Part shown: one piece after another, positions 41,828-49,135 of the stretch
Layout: each line of letters begins with the position of its first letter
Numbering within the stretch: the stretch's first letter is position 1
NCBI GenBank assembly: GCA_016717705.1
Contig: JADKFD010000014.1
Location: 55,685-119,684 of the forward strand
Direction: 5' to 3'
Length of the DNA: 64,000 nt
Origin: Rhodanobacteraceae bacterium
GTDB lineage: Bacteria; Pseudomonadota; Gammaproteobacteria; Xanthomonadales; SZUA-5
Program-made: the position numbers and the translations under genes
Notes under the pieces: generated by a model
The model's input: the letters and a program-made list of their open reading frames with translations, nothing else
The model's database searches: none
Told to the model about the DNA's origin: nothing

Positions 41828-43531
41828 TCAACTCAATCCCCACAGCGTCGACAGATACTTCCAGTTGATGAAGTAGTAGAGGACGAAGGAGACCAGGAAC
41901 ACCATCGCCAGCACGAAGGTGCCCGGCGCCGCGAAGCCCATCGAGCCGTAGCTCTGCACCGCGACCGAGGACGGGATCTGCAGCGGGATCGGGGTGGGTT
42001 CCTTGTTTGCGGCGCCGCTTTCCAGACGCTTGCCCCACAGCAGCGAGCCGACCGTGATGTAGATGTAGATGGCGCCACCGGCGATGGCTGCGATGCCGGC
42101 GATGCCGACCAGCCCCATCATCAGGTAGGCCGCACCCGGCCACTCGTAGGCCAGCGCATTGCCGGCAAACGCCATGTCCCAATGCCGGCGCGACACGCCC
42201 AGCGTACCCGCACCCATCATCACCAGGCAGAAGAAGTACATCGACAGGCCGAACAGGTACGGCTGCCACTTCGCCAACCCCGGATTGATCATCTCGCGCT
42301 TGAACAGCACCGGGATCAGGAAGTAGGTCAGCGCCATGAACGACAGCGTGGTGCCGATGACGACCGTCGCGTGGAAGTGCCCCGGAACATAGATCGTGTT
42401 GTGGATGATCATGTTCAGCTGCTCGGTGCCCATCATCACGCCGGAGATGCCACCCAGGAAGCCGAAGCCGATGATCGAGATGAACACGCCGGAGAAGGTC
42501 GGGTTGCCCCAGGGCGCCTTGCGCAGCCACTCGAACAGGCCCTTGTTGTAGCCCTTCTGGCGCTGCGCCACTTCCATCGCACCGGGAATGGTCAGGCCGT
42601 GGATCATCGAGGCCAGCACCGCGAAGTACATGAAGTAGCTGGTGTTGACGACCTTCCACTCGGTGCTCATGCCCGGATCGGCGAGCATGTGGTGCGCGCT
42701 GGCCAGTTGCAGGAACAGGATGTAGAGCAGGAAGGCGCCGCGGCTGACGCGCTCGGACATCGGCTTGGCGCCGAAGGCGATGGCGGCGACGGCGTACCAG
42801 ATCGAGATATGCGCGGCGACGTTGATCTGCTGCGAGGAGTGGCCGAAGGCCCACCAGATGGTGCGGTAGATCAGCGGGTCGACCGCGTCGATCAGCCCGA
42901 CCGACAGCAGGAAGGTCGGCACCAGGATGATCGCGCCGGACACGATGGTGAACACCGCGATGATGCAGGCGGTGATCGCGCCGAAGGTCACCAGCGGCAC
43001 CGAGCCCTGGTAGGTCTTGTCGCGCTTGGCCACCACCAGCGTGCCGAGGAACACGAAGCAGCCGATCAGCGCGCCGACCGCGAACAGGATCAGCCCGAGG
43101 TAGAACGACGGCGCGGCCATCATCGGCACGTAGGAGGTCATCATCACGCTCGAGCCGCCCTGGTAGACGGCGACGTTGTTCATGACCGAGCCGATCACCA
43201 TCAGCGCAAAAGCCAGCCAGGCGATCTTCGGTGTGGCCAGTCGACAGCGCAGCAGCGTCGACGAGCAGAAGTACAGCACCGCGATCTCGAAGAAGATGAT
43301 CCAGAAGATCAGCATGTCGATGCCATGCGCGGTCAGCACCTGGTAGAAGGTGTCGGCCTCCAGCCAGTGCACCGCCGGCCAGCGCGTCAGCACGATGCCG
43401 ATCGCCAGAATGCCGCCGATCAGCAGAAACACCACCGCGGCGACCGCGTTGGCGAGCATCAGCTTTTCAGCCTGGGATTCGAACTGCAGCCCGGAGCGCG
43501 GGCAGGTCCGATAAGTCGTTGCTGTGGACAT
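41828..43531 (-). CDS. Heme-copper reductase subunit I (eNOR/bNOR-like, or B-type oxidase)
   Basis: This 567-residue catalytic subunit has about 13-14 membrane helices. Low-spin heme ligands are His69 (TAHGIDMLIFW) and His387 of GHFHATV; the high-spin heme ligand is His385. The CuB ligands are His231 and His280/His281 (SAHHMLADPGMS). The sixth-helix motif is AFGHSSQQINVAAH: the residue four after His231 is Gln, where oxygen-reducing A- and B-type enzymes have the cross-linked Tyr of GHPxVY. From memory, Gln at this place marks the eNOR/bNOR nitric oxide reductases. The HHMLADPG and PGHFHATV blocks are B-type-like. The gene is co-directional with subunit II (11 bases upstream) and with heme O synthase and Sco genes. 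NO reduction is the favoured role; O2 reduction by an unusual site cannot be excluded. Confidence 0.88.
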   Translation of the reverse strand: MSTATTYRTCPRSGLQFESQAEKLMLANAVAAVVFLLIGGILAIGIVLTRWPAVHWLEADTFYQVLTAHGIDMLIFWIIFFEIAVLYFCSSTLLRCRLATPKIAWLAFALMVIGSVMNNVAVYQGGSSVMMTSYVPMMAAPSFYLGLILFAVGALIGCFVFLGTLVVAKRDKTYQGSVPLVTFGAITACIIAVFTIVSGAIILVPTFLLSVGLIDAVDPLIYRTIWWAFGHSSQQINVAAHISIWYAVAAIAFGAKPMSERVSRGAFLLYILFLQLASAHHMLADPGMSTEWKVVNTSYFMYFAVLASMIHGLTIPGAMEVAQRQKGYNKGLFEWLRKAPWGNPTFSGVFISIIGFGFLGGISGVMMGTEQLNMIIHNTIYVPGHFHATVVIGTTLSFMALTYFLIPVLFKREMINPGLAKWQPYLFGLSMYFFCLVMMGAGTLGVSRRHWDMAFAGNALAYEWPGAAYLMMGLVGIAGIAAIAGGAIYIYITVGSLLWGKRLESGAANKEPTPIPLQIPSSVAVQSYGSMGFAAPGTFVLAMVFLVSFVLYYFINWKYLSTLWGLS

Positions 43532-43542
43532 GTTCGCCTCCG

Positions 43543-44082
43543 TTATTTGACGTAGATGCGACCGACCATCGTGTGATGGCCGATACCGCAGTATTCATTG
43601 CAGACGACCGAGAATTGGCCGCTCTGATTCGGTGTCACGGTGATCACGTGCTCATATCCGGGAACGATCTGGATATTGATATTGGCCGGCTGCAGCGAAA
43701 ATCCGTGGTTGTAATCCATCGACGTCAGATGCAGTCGATAGGTCTGGTCTTTCTCCAGCTCCAGGATCGGCCAGAAGTTCCACAGGCGCGCGATCATGTA
43801 GACATCGCTGCCCACCGGCGGCGCCACGACAGGCGTCTGCATGTCGGTTTCGGTACGCACCGTATATTGGTCGACCATCGCCTGGGCTTTCGTCGCAAAC
43901 AGCTCTGGCGTGGTCTTGTAGGTTTCCGTCGAAAGGTTTTGTTTGCCGAAGGCGTGCCAGTAGATCATCATGAAAAACATGATCATGCACCAGACAAATG
44001 CGATGGCGATCCAGGTGCCTTCGACACGGTCCAGCGGGTGTTTCCACCAGAGTCGTTCGGCCGGCGGTAAAATGGCGCTCAT
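43543..44082 (-). CDS. Heme-copper reductase subunit II with CuA site
   Basis: The product is 179 residues from ATG 44082 (GGGGAA upstream). One N-terminal membrane helix (EGTWIAIAFVWCMIMFFMMI) is followed by a cupredoxin domain. The CuA ligands are complete: an upstream His (DYNHGFSLQP) and CNEYCGIGHHTM (C-x3-C-x3-H-x2-M). It therefore accepts electrons from a soluble or membrane cytochrome c or cupredoxin. Having only one helix and a short length resembles B-type (ba3) subunit II. It lies 34 bases after the small subunit gene and 11 bases before subunit I. Confidence 0.93.
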   Translation of the reverse strand: MSAILPPAERLWWKHPLDRVEGTWIAIAFVWCMIMFFMMIYWHAFGKQNLSTETYKTTPELFATKAQAMVDQYTVRTETDMQTPVVAPPVGSDVYMIARLWNFWPILELEKDQTYRLHLTSMDYNHGFSLQPANINIQIVPGYEHVITVTPNQSGQFSVVCNEYCGIGHHTMVGRIYVK

Positions 44083-44116
44083 GAGTGATTCCCCGTATTG
44101 GTGGCGCGCGGCCCGA

Positions 44117-44272
44117 TTACTTGGCAACCGGTATGGTCAGAATGTCGATCACACCCCACAGGGTATAAACGACCATCGGCACCAGCACCCCGAGAAACAG
44201 CAGCAGGAACGGGTTGTCCAGCAGCTGTTGCATCAACGGGACCTTCTCGTTCGGGTCATCTTTCGCGCTCAT
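44117..44272 (-). CDS. Small single-helix subunit of the heme-copper reductase
   Basis: This 51-residue protein (MSAKDDPNEKVPLMQQLLDN) has one membrane helix (PFLLLFLGVLVPMVVYTLWG). It is the first gene of the operon, with a strong GGAGAA element upstream. Small one-helix subunits of this type accompany B-type enzymes. An earlier in-frame ATG at 44332 is unlikely. Confidence 0.8.
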   Translation of the reverse strand: MSAKDDPNEKVPLMQQLLDNPFLLLFLGVLVPMVVYTLWGVIDILTIPVAK

Positions 44273-44359
44273 CGGGTGTTCTCCTTCGCCCTTGCCACAG
44301 TCGTGCCGGACGCTTCCGGCCAGTGGCTGCATTTGCTGCCAGCGGGCGCGTTGCTGTAA

Positions 44360-44373
44360 TTGACGTGAGTCAA
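44360..44373. promoter_or_regulatory. FNR-like box upstream of the heme-copper reductase operon
   Basis: TTGACGTGAGTCAA is a good palindrome of the TTGA-N6-TCAA class, 88 bases upstream of the first operon gene. It is also 174 bases before the divergent ctaA start. Oxygen- or NO-responsive control by an FNR/DNR protein is inferred. Confidence 0.55.
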
Positions 44374-44487
44374 CCGTGCGACAAGTTGTCGCAGGCAGGC
44401 GATGACAGCGACGGCGCGCTGACGGATGCTTCGCTAGAACGGAGGTAGCTCACGTTGACCGGCAGGGTCTGCGTGACGAGTGTTGAT

Positions 44488-44518
44488 GTCACGTAGCCCG
44501 TTGCACGGGCAACATGAC
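44488..44518. repeat. Small palindrome, family 3 (GTCACGT type), upstream of ctaA
   Basis: The stem GTCACGT...ACATGAC encloses an AG/CA mispaired bulge and an inner CCCGT/ACGGG stem with a TGC loop. Copies at 47067 and 53530 have different inner stems that remain paired. Confidence 0.65.
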
Positions 44519-44546
44519 CTACGAGAGCCAAGGACGAGGTCACATC

Positions 44547-45676
44547 ATGTCTGCCATTCCAATGCCCCTGACCGGGCTCGCCCAGGAAGCCAACGAGCGC
44601 GCCATCGGCCGCTGGCTGCTGGTCTGCTGCGCCGTGCTGCTGGCACTGGTGATGCTCGGCGGCGCCACGCGCCTGACCGAGTCGGGCCTTTCCATCGTCG
44701 ACTGGCGCCCGGTCACCGGGGTGCTGCCGCCGATCGGCGATGCCGAATGGCAAGCGGAGTTCCAGCGCTACCAGGACAGTCCGCAGTACACCAAGGTCAA
44801 CCAGGGCATGGCGCTGTCCGACTTCAAGCTGATCTTCTGGTACGAGTACGCGCACCGCCTGCTGGCGCGCCTGCTGGGCCTGGTGTTCGCGCTACCGCTG
44901 CTGGTGTTCTGGCTGCGCGGCATGATTCCGCAGCGGCTGCGCTGGCCGCTGGTCGGCATTCTGCTGCTGGGCGCGGCGCAGGGTTACATGGGCTGGTTCA
45001 TGGTGAAGAGCGGTCTCGTCGACATTCCGCGGGTCAGCCACTACCGGCTGGCCGCGCACCTGTCGCTGGCGCTGCTGATCTACGCCTCGATGTTCTGGCT
45101 GATGTTGCGCACGCTGTGGCCGCAGCGCGCACCTCGCGATCACTGGGCGGCGTGTTCGGTTTTCTGCTGGGGCTGGTCGCAGTCACCATCGTCTTCGGTG
45201 CATTTGTCGCCGGCATGCGCGCCGGCTTGATGTACAACACCTTTCCGCTGATGAACGGACACCTGGTGCCACCGGGCCTGGACGCCTTTCAGCCGCTGTG
45301 GCTGAACGCCTTCGAGAACCCGGTCGCGGTGCAATTCATCCACCGCTGCCTGGCGCTGACCACGCTCGCAGTGGTCGCCGGCTTGTGGCTGGGCTGGCGC
45401 CGCGCCGCGTTGCTTCCGCCGCAACGCCTGGCTCTGAATGCGCTGGCGGCGATGACGCTGCTGCAGGTGAGCCTGGGCATCGCCACGCTGCTGTACCACG
45501 TGCCGGTGGCGCTCGGCACCCTGCACCAGGGCGGCGCCGTGCTGCTGCTGAGCGCGGTGCTGGCGATGCGGCATTGGAGTTCGGGGGGCGGTGCGCGAGT
45601 AGGGGACGTGGGAGCGACCTGGTGTCGCGAGCTCAAGCTGGCAGAGCTCGTGACACCAGGTCGCTCTCGAACGTAA
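44547..45676 (+). CDS. ctaA: Heme A synthase (COX15/CtaA family), frameshifted
   Basis: The start ATG 44547 has GGACGAGG upstream. The first half contains the family blocks (LGGATRLTESGLSIVDWRPV, WYEYAHRLLARLLG, QGYMGWFMVKSGL, VSHYRLAAHLSLAL) with the conserved His residues. Near 45145 the frame breaks. The second half continues one frame over (MRAGLMYNTFPLMNGHLVPP, VQFIHRCLALTT, LGTLHQGGAVLLLSAVLA) with its two conserved His. Corrected length is about 375 residues. The C-terminal 25 residues (GDVGATWCRELKLAELVTPG) are encoded by a long inverted repeat (45612-45666), so the natural end was probably near MRHWSS. It converts heme O to heme A, divergently from the reductase operon. Confidence 0.9.
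45612..45666. repeat. Long inverted repeat overlapping the ctaA 3' end
   Basis: Arms of 23 bases (starting GAGCGACCTGGTGTCGCGAG, one mismatch) are separated by nine bases. It is REP-like and placed at the end of ctaA, where it could terminate or stabilise the transcript. The open frame runs through it. Confidence 0.7.
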
Positions 45677-45842
45677 TGTAACACATTGATTATATTGACT
45701 ACAAAATACGAATCCGTTCGCCCTGAGCAAAGCGTCCCAGGGCTTCACCGGGACGCGTCGTCGAAGGGTGCGCGGGACCCTTCGACGCCGCGTCTGACGT
45801 CGGACGCTGCTCGGGGACGGGGGTGAAGTGAGCCAGGTCGTT

Positions 45843-45870
45843 GCGCGAACAAGCGCACCGACAGGGGCGA
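45843..45870. repeat. Interspersed repeat, family 4
   Basis: GCGCGAACAAGCGCACCGAC plus AGGGGCGA is the reverse of the sequence found at 53466-53494 and 59680-59708. It lies in the 214-base gap between ctaA and the second Sco gene (45677-45890), which otherwise holds only G+C-rich palindromic segments. Confidence 0.6.
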
Positions 45871-45890
45871 TCGGGACTCCCGCAGAAGAG

Positions 45891-46520
45891 CTACGGCTCG
45901 CCGACAAACCCCCGCACCGCCCGCAACTGCTCGACCATCGCCTGCGGCGTCTGACCACCCGGCAGCGCCGCCACGCCGCGCCCTTGGGCATCAACGACGA
46001 TGATCGAAGTGGTGTGATCCATGCTGCGCGTACCGTCGGTGTCGACGTGTTCGGCGTACATCACGCCGAGCGATCCGGCCAGCGTCGCCAGGCCCTGCGG
46101 ATTGCCGCTGAGGCCGGTGAGGTCGTCGCCGAAGAAGCTCAGGTAAGCGCCGATGCGTGCCGGTGTGTCGTTGTCCGGGTCGACGCTGACAAAGACGAAG
46201 CGGGTCGGGTCGTCGCCGTCGGCCTGCAGCAACTTCTGCACCCCGCGCAGGGTCTGCAATGTGGTCGGACAGACGTCCGGGCATTGCAGGTAGCCGAAAT
46301 AGAGCAGGCTCCAATGGCCGCGCAGGTCGATTTTGCTGAATGCACGGTCGTGTTGGGTGCTGAGTTCGAAATCGGCGACCGGCCGCGCTGTAGGCCACAG
46401 GATCGACTGCAAGGCCGGCGGCGCGCTCGACCAGTCGCGCTCAACGCCACGGCCGACCCACAGCGAGGTCGCCAGCGTTCCGGCGGCGATGGCCAGCAGC
46501 AACAATGATCGACGGTTCAT
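45891..46520 (-). CDS. Sco1/SenC-family copper chaperone (second copy)
   Basis: The product is 209 residues from ATG 46520. It has an N-terminal anchor (RRSLLLLAIAAGTLATSLWV), a thioredoxin-like domain with CPDVC (YFGYLQCPDVCPTTLQTL), the SVDPDNDTP strand and the copper-ligand His in SMDHTTSIIVVD. This is the classical Sco form, unlike the paralogue at 39964. It should deliver copper to the CuA site or act as a thiol reductase. An FNR-like site lies 37-50 bases upstream, and the DUF420 gene is divergent from it. Confidence 0.94.
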   Translation of the reverse strand: MNRRSLLLLAIAAGTLATSLWVGRGVERDWSSAPPALQSILWPTARPVADFELSTQHDRAFSKIDLRGHWSLLYFGYLQCPDVCPTTLQTLRGVQKLLQADGDDPTRFVFVSVDPDNDTPARIGAYLSFFGDDLTGLSGNPQGLATLAGSLGVMYAEHVDTDGTRSMDHTTSIIVVDAQGRGVAALPGGQTPQAMVEQLRAVRGFVGEP

Positions 46521-46556
46521 GGGCACCAAGGTAGCGAATGCGCCCGTGCCGATGCC

Positions 46557-46570
46557 TTGACCGCAGTCAT
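46557..46570. promoter_or_regulatory. FNR-like site between the Sco and DUF420 genes
   Basis: TTGACCGCAGTCAT has one departure from TTGA-N6-TCAA. It is centred 43 bases upstream of the Sco start and 68 bases before the DUF420 start. Confidence 0.4.
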
Positions 46571-46631
46571 TCGCGCGGCATGCTCCGGCACCGACAATCT
46601 CGCCGCCAGATCAGTGAAATCACGATTGCCG

Positions 46632-47051
46632 ATGGATGCCGCCCAACTGTTGCCGCACATCAACGCCGCGCTGAATGCGACGGCCGGCGCGCTGTTGCTG
46701 GTCGCGCGCTGGCAGATCAGCCAGCGCCGCATCGACGCGCACCGGCGCAGCATGCTGGCGGCGTTGGTCGTCTCGGCGCTGTTCCTCATCAGCTACATCG
46801 CTTACCACTACGCTGCGCCGATTTTCGTGTTCCGCGGGCAGGGCTGGATCCGGCCGGTCTATTACGCGCTGCTGATCAGCCATGTGCTGCTGGCCGCATT
46901 GGCGATCCCGCTGGTGGCGGCCACCGCGTGGCGCGGTTACCACCGGCGCGACGAGCGCCACCGCGCCATCGCGCGCTGGACCTGGCCGCTGTGGATGTAT
47001 GTGTCGGCGTCCGGATTGCTGGTCTATCTGTTGCTCTATCAGATCTACTGA
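46632..47051 (+). CDS. DUF420-family membrane protein
   Basis: The protein has about 139 residues from ATG 46632 (MDAAQLLPHINAALNATAGA). It has four membrane helices and the DUF420 pattern of conserved His residues (LPHINAALN, ISYIAYHYAAP, ISHVLLA, HRAIARWTWPLWMYVSASG). DUF420 proteins are found in cytochrome oxidase gene clusters and may help heme or copper insertion, but their role is not settled. Confidence 0.85.
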   Translation: MDAAQLLPHINAALNATAGALLLVARWQISQRRIDAHRRSMLAALVVSALFLISYIAYHYAAPIFVFRGQGWIRPVYYALLISHVLLAALAIPLVAATAWRGYHRRDERHRAIARWTWPLWMYVSASGLLVYLLLYQIY

Positions 47052-47066
47052 CGATGGCATCGATGT

Positions 47067-47094
47067 GTCACGTGGCCCTTGCGGGCAACGTGAC
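47067..47094. repeat. Small palindrome, family 3, between convergent genes
   Basis: GTCACGT...ACGTGAC encloses a GG/CA bulge and an inner CCC/GGG stem with a TTGC loop. It fills the gap between the DUF420 stop (47051) and the exonuclease stop (47096), so it may also serve as a bidirectional terminator. Confidence 0.65.
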
Positions 47095-47095
47095 C

Positions 47096-47656
47096 CTACG
47101 CGTCGGTGGCGCCGTTGATCTTGAGCAGATTGCAGAACAGCGCACCCTGGGCGATGGCGTCGTCGAGCGCGACATGCGTGTGCGGTAGCGGATCGAACCA
47201 CTCGGTCGGCATGGTCTGCTTGCTGATGCGCCGATAGGGTCGCTTGAGCAGGGCCATCGCATAGGTCTTGATGTCCAGCGCCGAGTGGCTGAACGGGCTG
47301 TAGCCGACGAAGCGCATCAGGTACCAGTAGACGAACAGGAAGTCGAAGGCGACCGGATAGCCGACGAACACCGGCTTGCCCGGCAGCGCGTCGATCCAGT
47401 CCGCATAGCGCTGCATGACCACGCCGGGTGGTTGCGGGTCGCTCCGGCAGGCCGCCCAGGCCTCGGGTTGCGTCGCCCACCAGTCCATCGTCTCCGGGTA
47501 CCCGCTGGCCCCCGGCAAGGTTTCCAGGTTGGCGCTGAAGGTGGCGATGAGGCGCTTGTCGAGGGTGTACGCGGCCGAGCCGATGCTCAGCATCGAATGC
47601 GGGCCCGGGATCGGGCCGTCGGTTTCGACGTCGGTACTGATGTAGATTTCGGGCAT
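47096..47656 (-). CDS. DnaQ-like 3'-5' exonuclease (DEDDh)
   Basis: The product is 186 residues from ATG 47656 (MPEIYISTDVETDGPIPGPH). The DEDDh residues are visible: Asp and Glu of STDVETDG, the Asp in VAFDFLFVYWYLMRF, and the final His/Asp in HVALDDAIAQG. Such single-domain exonucleases trim RNA or DNA 3' ends; the specific substrate is unknown. The upstream gap contains a perfect 19-base inverted repeat. Confidence 0.88.
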   Translation of the reverse strand: MPEIYISTDVETDGPIPGPHSMLSIGSAAYTLDKRLIATFSANLETLPGASGYPETMDWWATQPEAWAACRSDPQPPGVVMQRYADWIDALPGKPVFVGYPVAFDFLFVYWYLMRFVGYSPFSHSALDIKTYAMALLKRPYRRISKQTMPTEWFDPLPHTHVALDDAIAQGALFCNLLKINGATDA

Positions 47657-47718
47657 GGGGTGGTGCCAGTGGCGGGGGTGGATCGCGAGCCGTGATACTT
47701 CGACTGCGAGGTGCAAAC

Positions 47719-47786
47719 GTGAAACGTCAAACGTCAACTGTGGAGCAAAGCTGCGCGGTGCCGTCCATTGACGTTTGACGTTTCAC
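47719..47786. repeat. Perfect 19-base inverted repeat
   Basis: GTGAAACGTCAAACGTCAA and its exact reverse complement are separated by 30 bases, between the divergent exonuclease and membrane-protein genes. The arms contain tandem AACGTCAA units and are less G+C-rich than the surroundings. Either a mobile palindrome or a two-site operator would fit. Confidence 0.65.
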
Positions 47787-47808
47787 TTTTCACTGGCGCT
47801 TACTCGAC

Positions 47809-48210
47809 GTGCCCATCCTCAAAGCTGCCCTGAGCTACTTCGCCATCGTCTTCACCGTCGGCTTCCTCTGCGGACCGATCCGCATCCTGATGCTGGAGCC
47901 GATGTTCGGCCCCACCGCAGCGGTGCTGTTCGAGGCGCCGATCCTGTTGATGGCGATGCTCTACGCGGCGCGTTTCGTGCCGCGGCGGCTGCGGCTGACG
48001 CCGACCAGTGCTGCGCATCTGGGCATGGGCTTTGCAGCGTTGATGTTGGTGCTGCTGGCTGATCTGGGTGTCGGTGTGTTGGTTCGCCACCTGGCGTTCG
48101 CCGCGATGGTGGCGAACTTCGGCACGCCGGCCGGGCGCATCTACGCCGCCCTGCTTTTGCTGTTTGCGCTGATGCCGTGGCTGGTGAACCGGCGCGCGCG
48201 GTCGGCCTAG
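47809..48210 (+). CDS. Small integral membrane protein
   Basis: This 133-residue protein has a GTG start (GTGCCCATC) and four predicted membrane helices (LSYFAIVFTVGFLCGPIRIL, AVLFEAPILLMAMLYAARFV, HLGMGFAALMLVLLADLGVG, IYAALLLLFALMPWLV). No family was recognised with confidence and no partner is evident. Two palindromic repeats follow its stop. Confidence 0.65.
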   Translation: MPILKAALSYFAIVFTVGFLCGPIRILMLEPMFGPTAAVLFEAPILLMAMLYAARFVPRRLRLTPTSAAHLGMGFAALMLVLLADLGVGVLVRHLAFAAMVANFGTPAGRIYAALLLLFALMPWLVNRRARSA

Positions 48211-48216
48211 CCTTCT

Positions 48217-48275
48217 GTGGGAGCGGATTCATTCCGCGATCTGTGGCCTCAGGATCGCGGAATAACCGCTCCCAC
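48217..48275. repeat. Long hairpin repeat (GTGGGAGCGG type)
   Basis: Arms GTGGGAGCGGATTCATTCCG and ATCGCGGAATAACCGCTCCC pair over about 22 bases with small internal gaps around a 13-base loop. It directly follows the membrane-protein stop and resembles REP elements. There is no T-run, so it is not a classical terminator. Confidence 0.65.
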
Positions 48276-48283
48276 GGGCTTTG

Positions 48284-48443
48284 GTAGGCCGTGTTCGCGC
48301 AGCGGTTCACCGGCGGGCGGGGGGTGAACGGATGGAGCCGCCGGGCTCGGGCTTGGTAGGCCGATGTATCGCGTAGCGGTTCACCGGCTCGGGCTTGCGG
48401 CAAGTACCCGGTGAACGCGATGGAGCCGCGTACACCGGGCTAC
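48284..48443. repeat. Tandem family 2 palindromic repeat ending inside a gene
   Basis: Two family 2 units lie head to tail (GTAGGCCGTGTTCGCGCAGC and GTAGGCCGATGTATCGCGTA, each with GGTTCACCGG). They close with GTACACCGGGCTAC, whose CTA supplies the stop codon of the pseudouridine synthase gene on the minus strand. Confidence 0.7.
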
Positions 48444-49135
48444 AGGGCGGCCTGCAATGCAACCAGATCCGCCGCCAATGGCGCCTCGACGCGCTGCGCG
48501 GGCACCTCCAACACCTGCGGCAAATCGATTGCAGATGCGTGCAAGGCCAGCCGCGCGATCGGCAATGCATCGAACGGCGGCTTGAAGGTGGCCAGCCCGT
48601 AATAGCCGTCGCGCAGGATCGGGCAGCCGATGCTGCGCAGGTGCACGCGGATCTGGTGCTGGCGGCCGGTGCGCGGATGGCAGCGCACGCGGGCGATGAC
48701 GCCATCGGCGTAGTCCCACTGCTGCTCGACGACGTAATCGGTGCACGCGGTGACCGCGCCCGCCTCGCCGGGCTGCGCCGGGCGCATCTTGCCTTTGCGC
48801 GCGCTGTGCATGGGCACCTTGATGCGCGCCTGCGCCGGCGTCGGCGCGCCCGCGGTGTAGGCGTGGTAGGTCTTGCCGACCTGCCCATGCTGGAACGCCA
48901 GATTCAGCGCGCGATGGGCATCGGCGTCGCGCGCGAACACCATCGCGCCACTGGTTTCGCGGTCGATGCGGTGCACCACCCACAGCGGCACGCCGAGCTG
49001 CTCCTGCAATCGATGCCGCAGCGAATCGGCCGGATCTTCATCGCGCGCCGGGATCGCGGCGATGCCGGCGGGTTTGTCGACGGCCAGCCAGCGCGCATTG
49101 TCGGCGAGCAGCTCCAGGGGCGCGTCATTCGACAT
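48440..49135 (-). CDS. RluA-family pseudouridine synthase
   Basis: This 231-residue protein starts MSNDAPLELLADNARWLAVD. The catalytic block is VVHRIDRETSGAMVFA (Asp in HRIDRETSG), followed by the RluA motifs GKTYHAYTAG, HPRTGRQHQIRVHLRSIGCP and ILRDGYYG. It has no S4 domain, so it is of the RluA/TruC/YqcB length class. It isomerises uridine in rRNA or tRNA; the exact site cannot be told. It overlaps hemF by 11 bases. Confidence 0.9.
   Translation of the reverse strand: MSNDAPLELLADNARWLAVDKPAGIAAIPARDEDPADSLRHRLQEQLGVPLWVVHRIDRETSGAMVFARDADAHRALNLAFQHGQVGKTYHAYTAGAPTPAQARIKVPMHSARKGKMRPAQPGEAGAVTACTDYVVEQQWDYADGVIARVRCHPRTGRQHQIRVHLRSIGCPILRDGYYGLATFKPPFDALPIARLALHASAIDLPQVLEVPAQRVEAPLAADLVALQAAL

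Noticed and set aside
41828..43531. Annotating subunit I simply as cytochrome c oxidase (CtaD/CbaA)
   Set aside because: The active-site Tyr is replaced by Gln, so the oxidase label is not supported without qualification.
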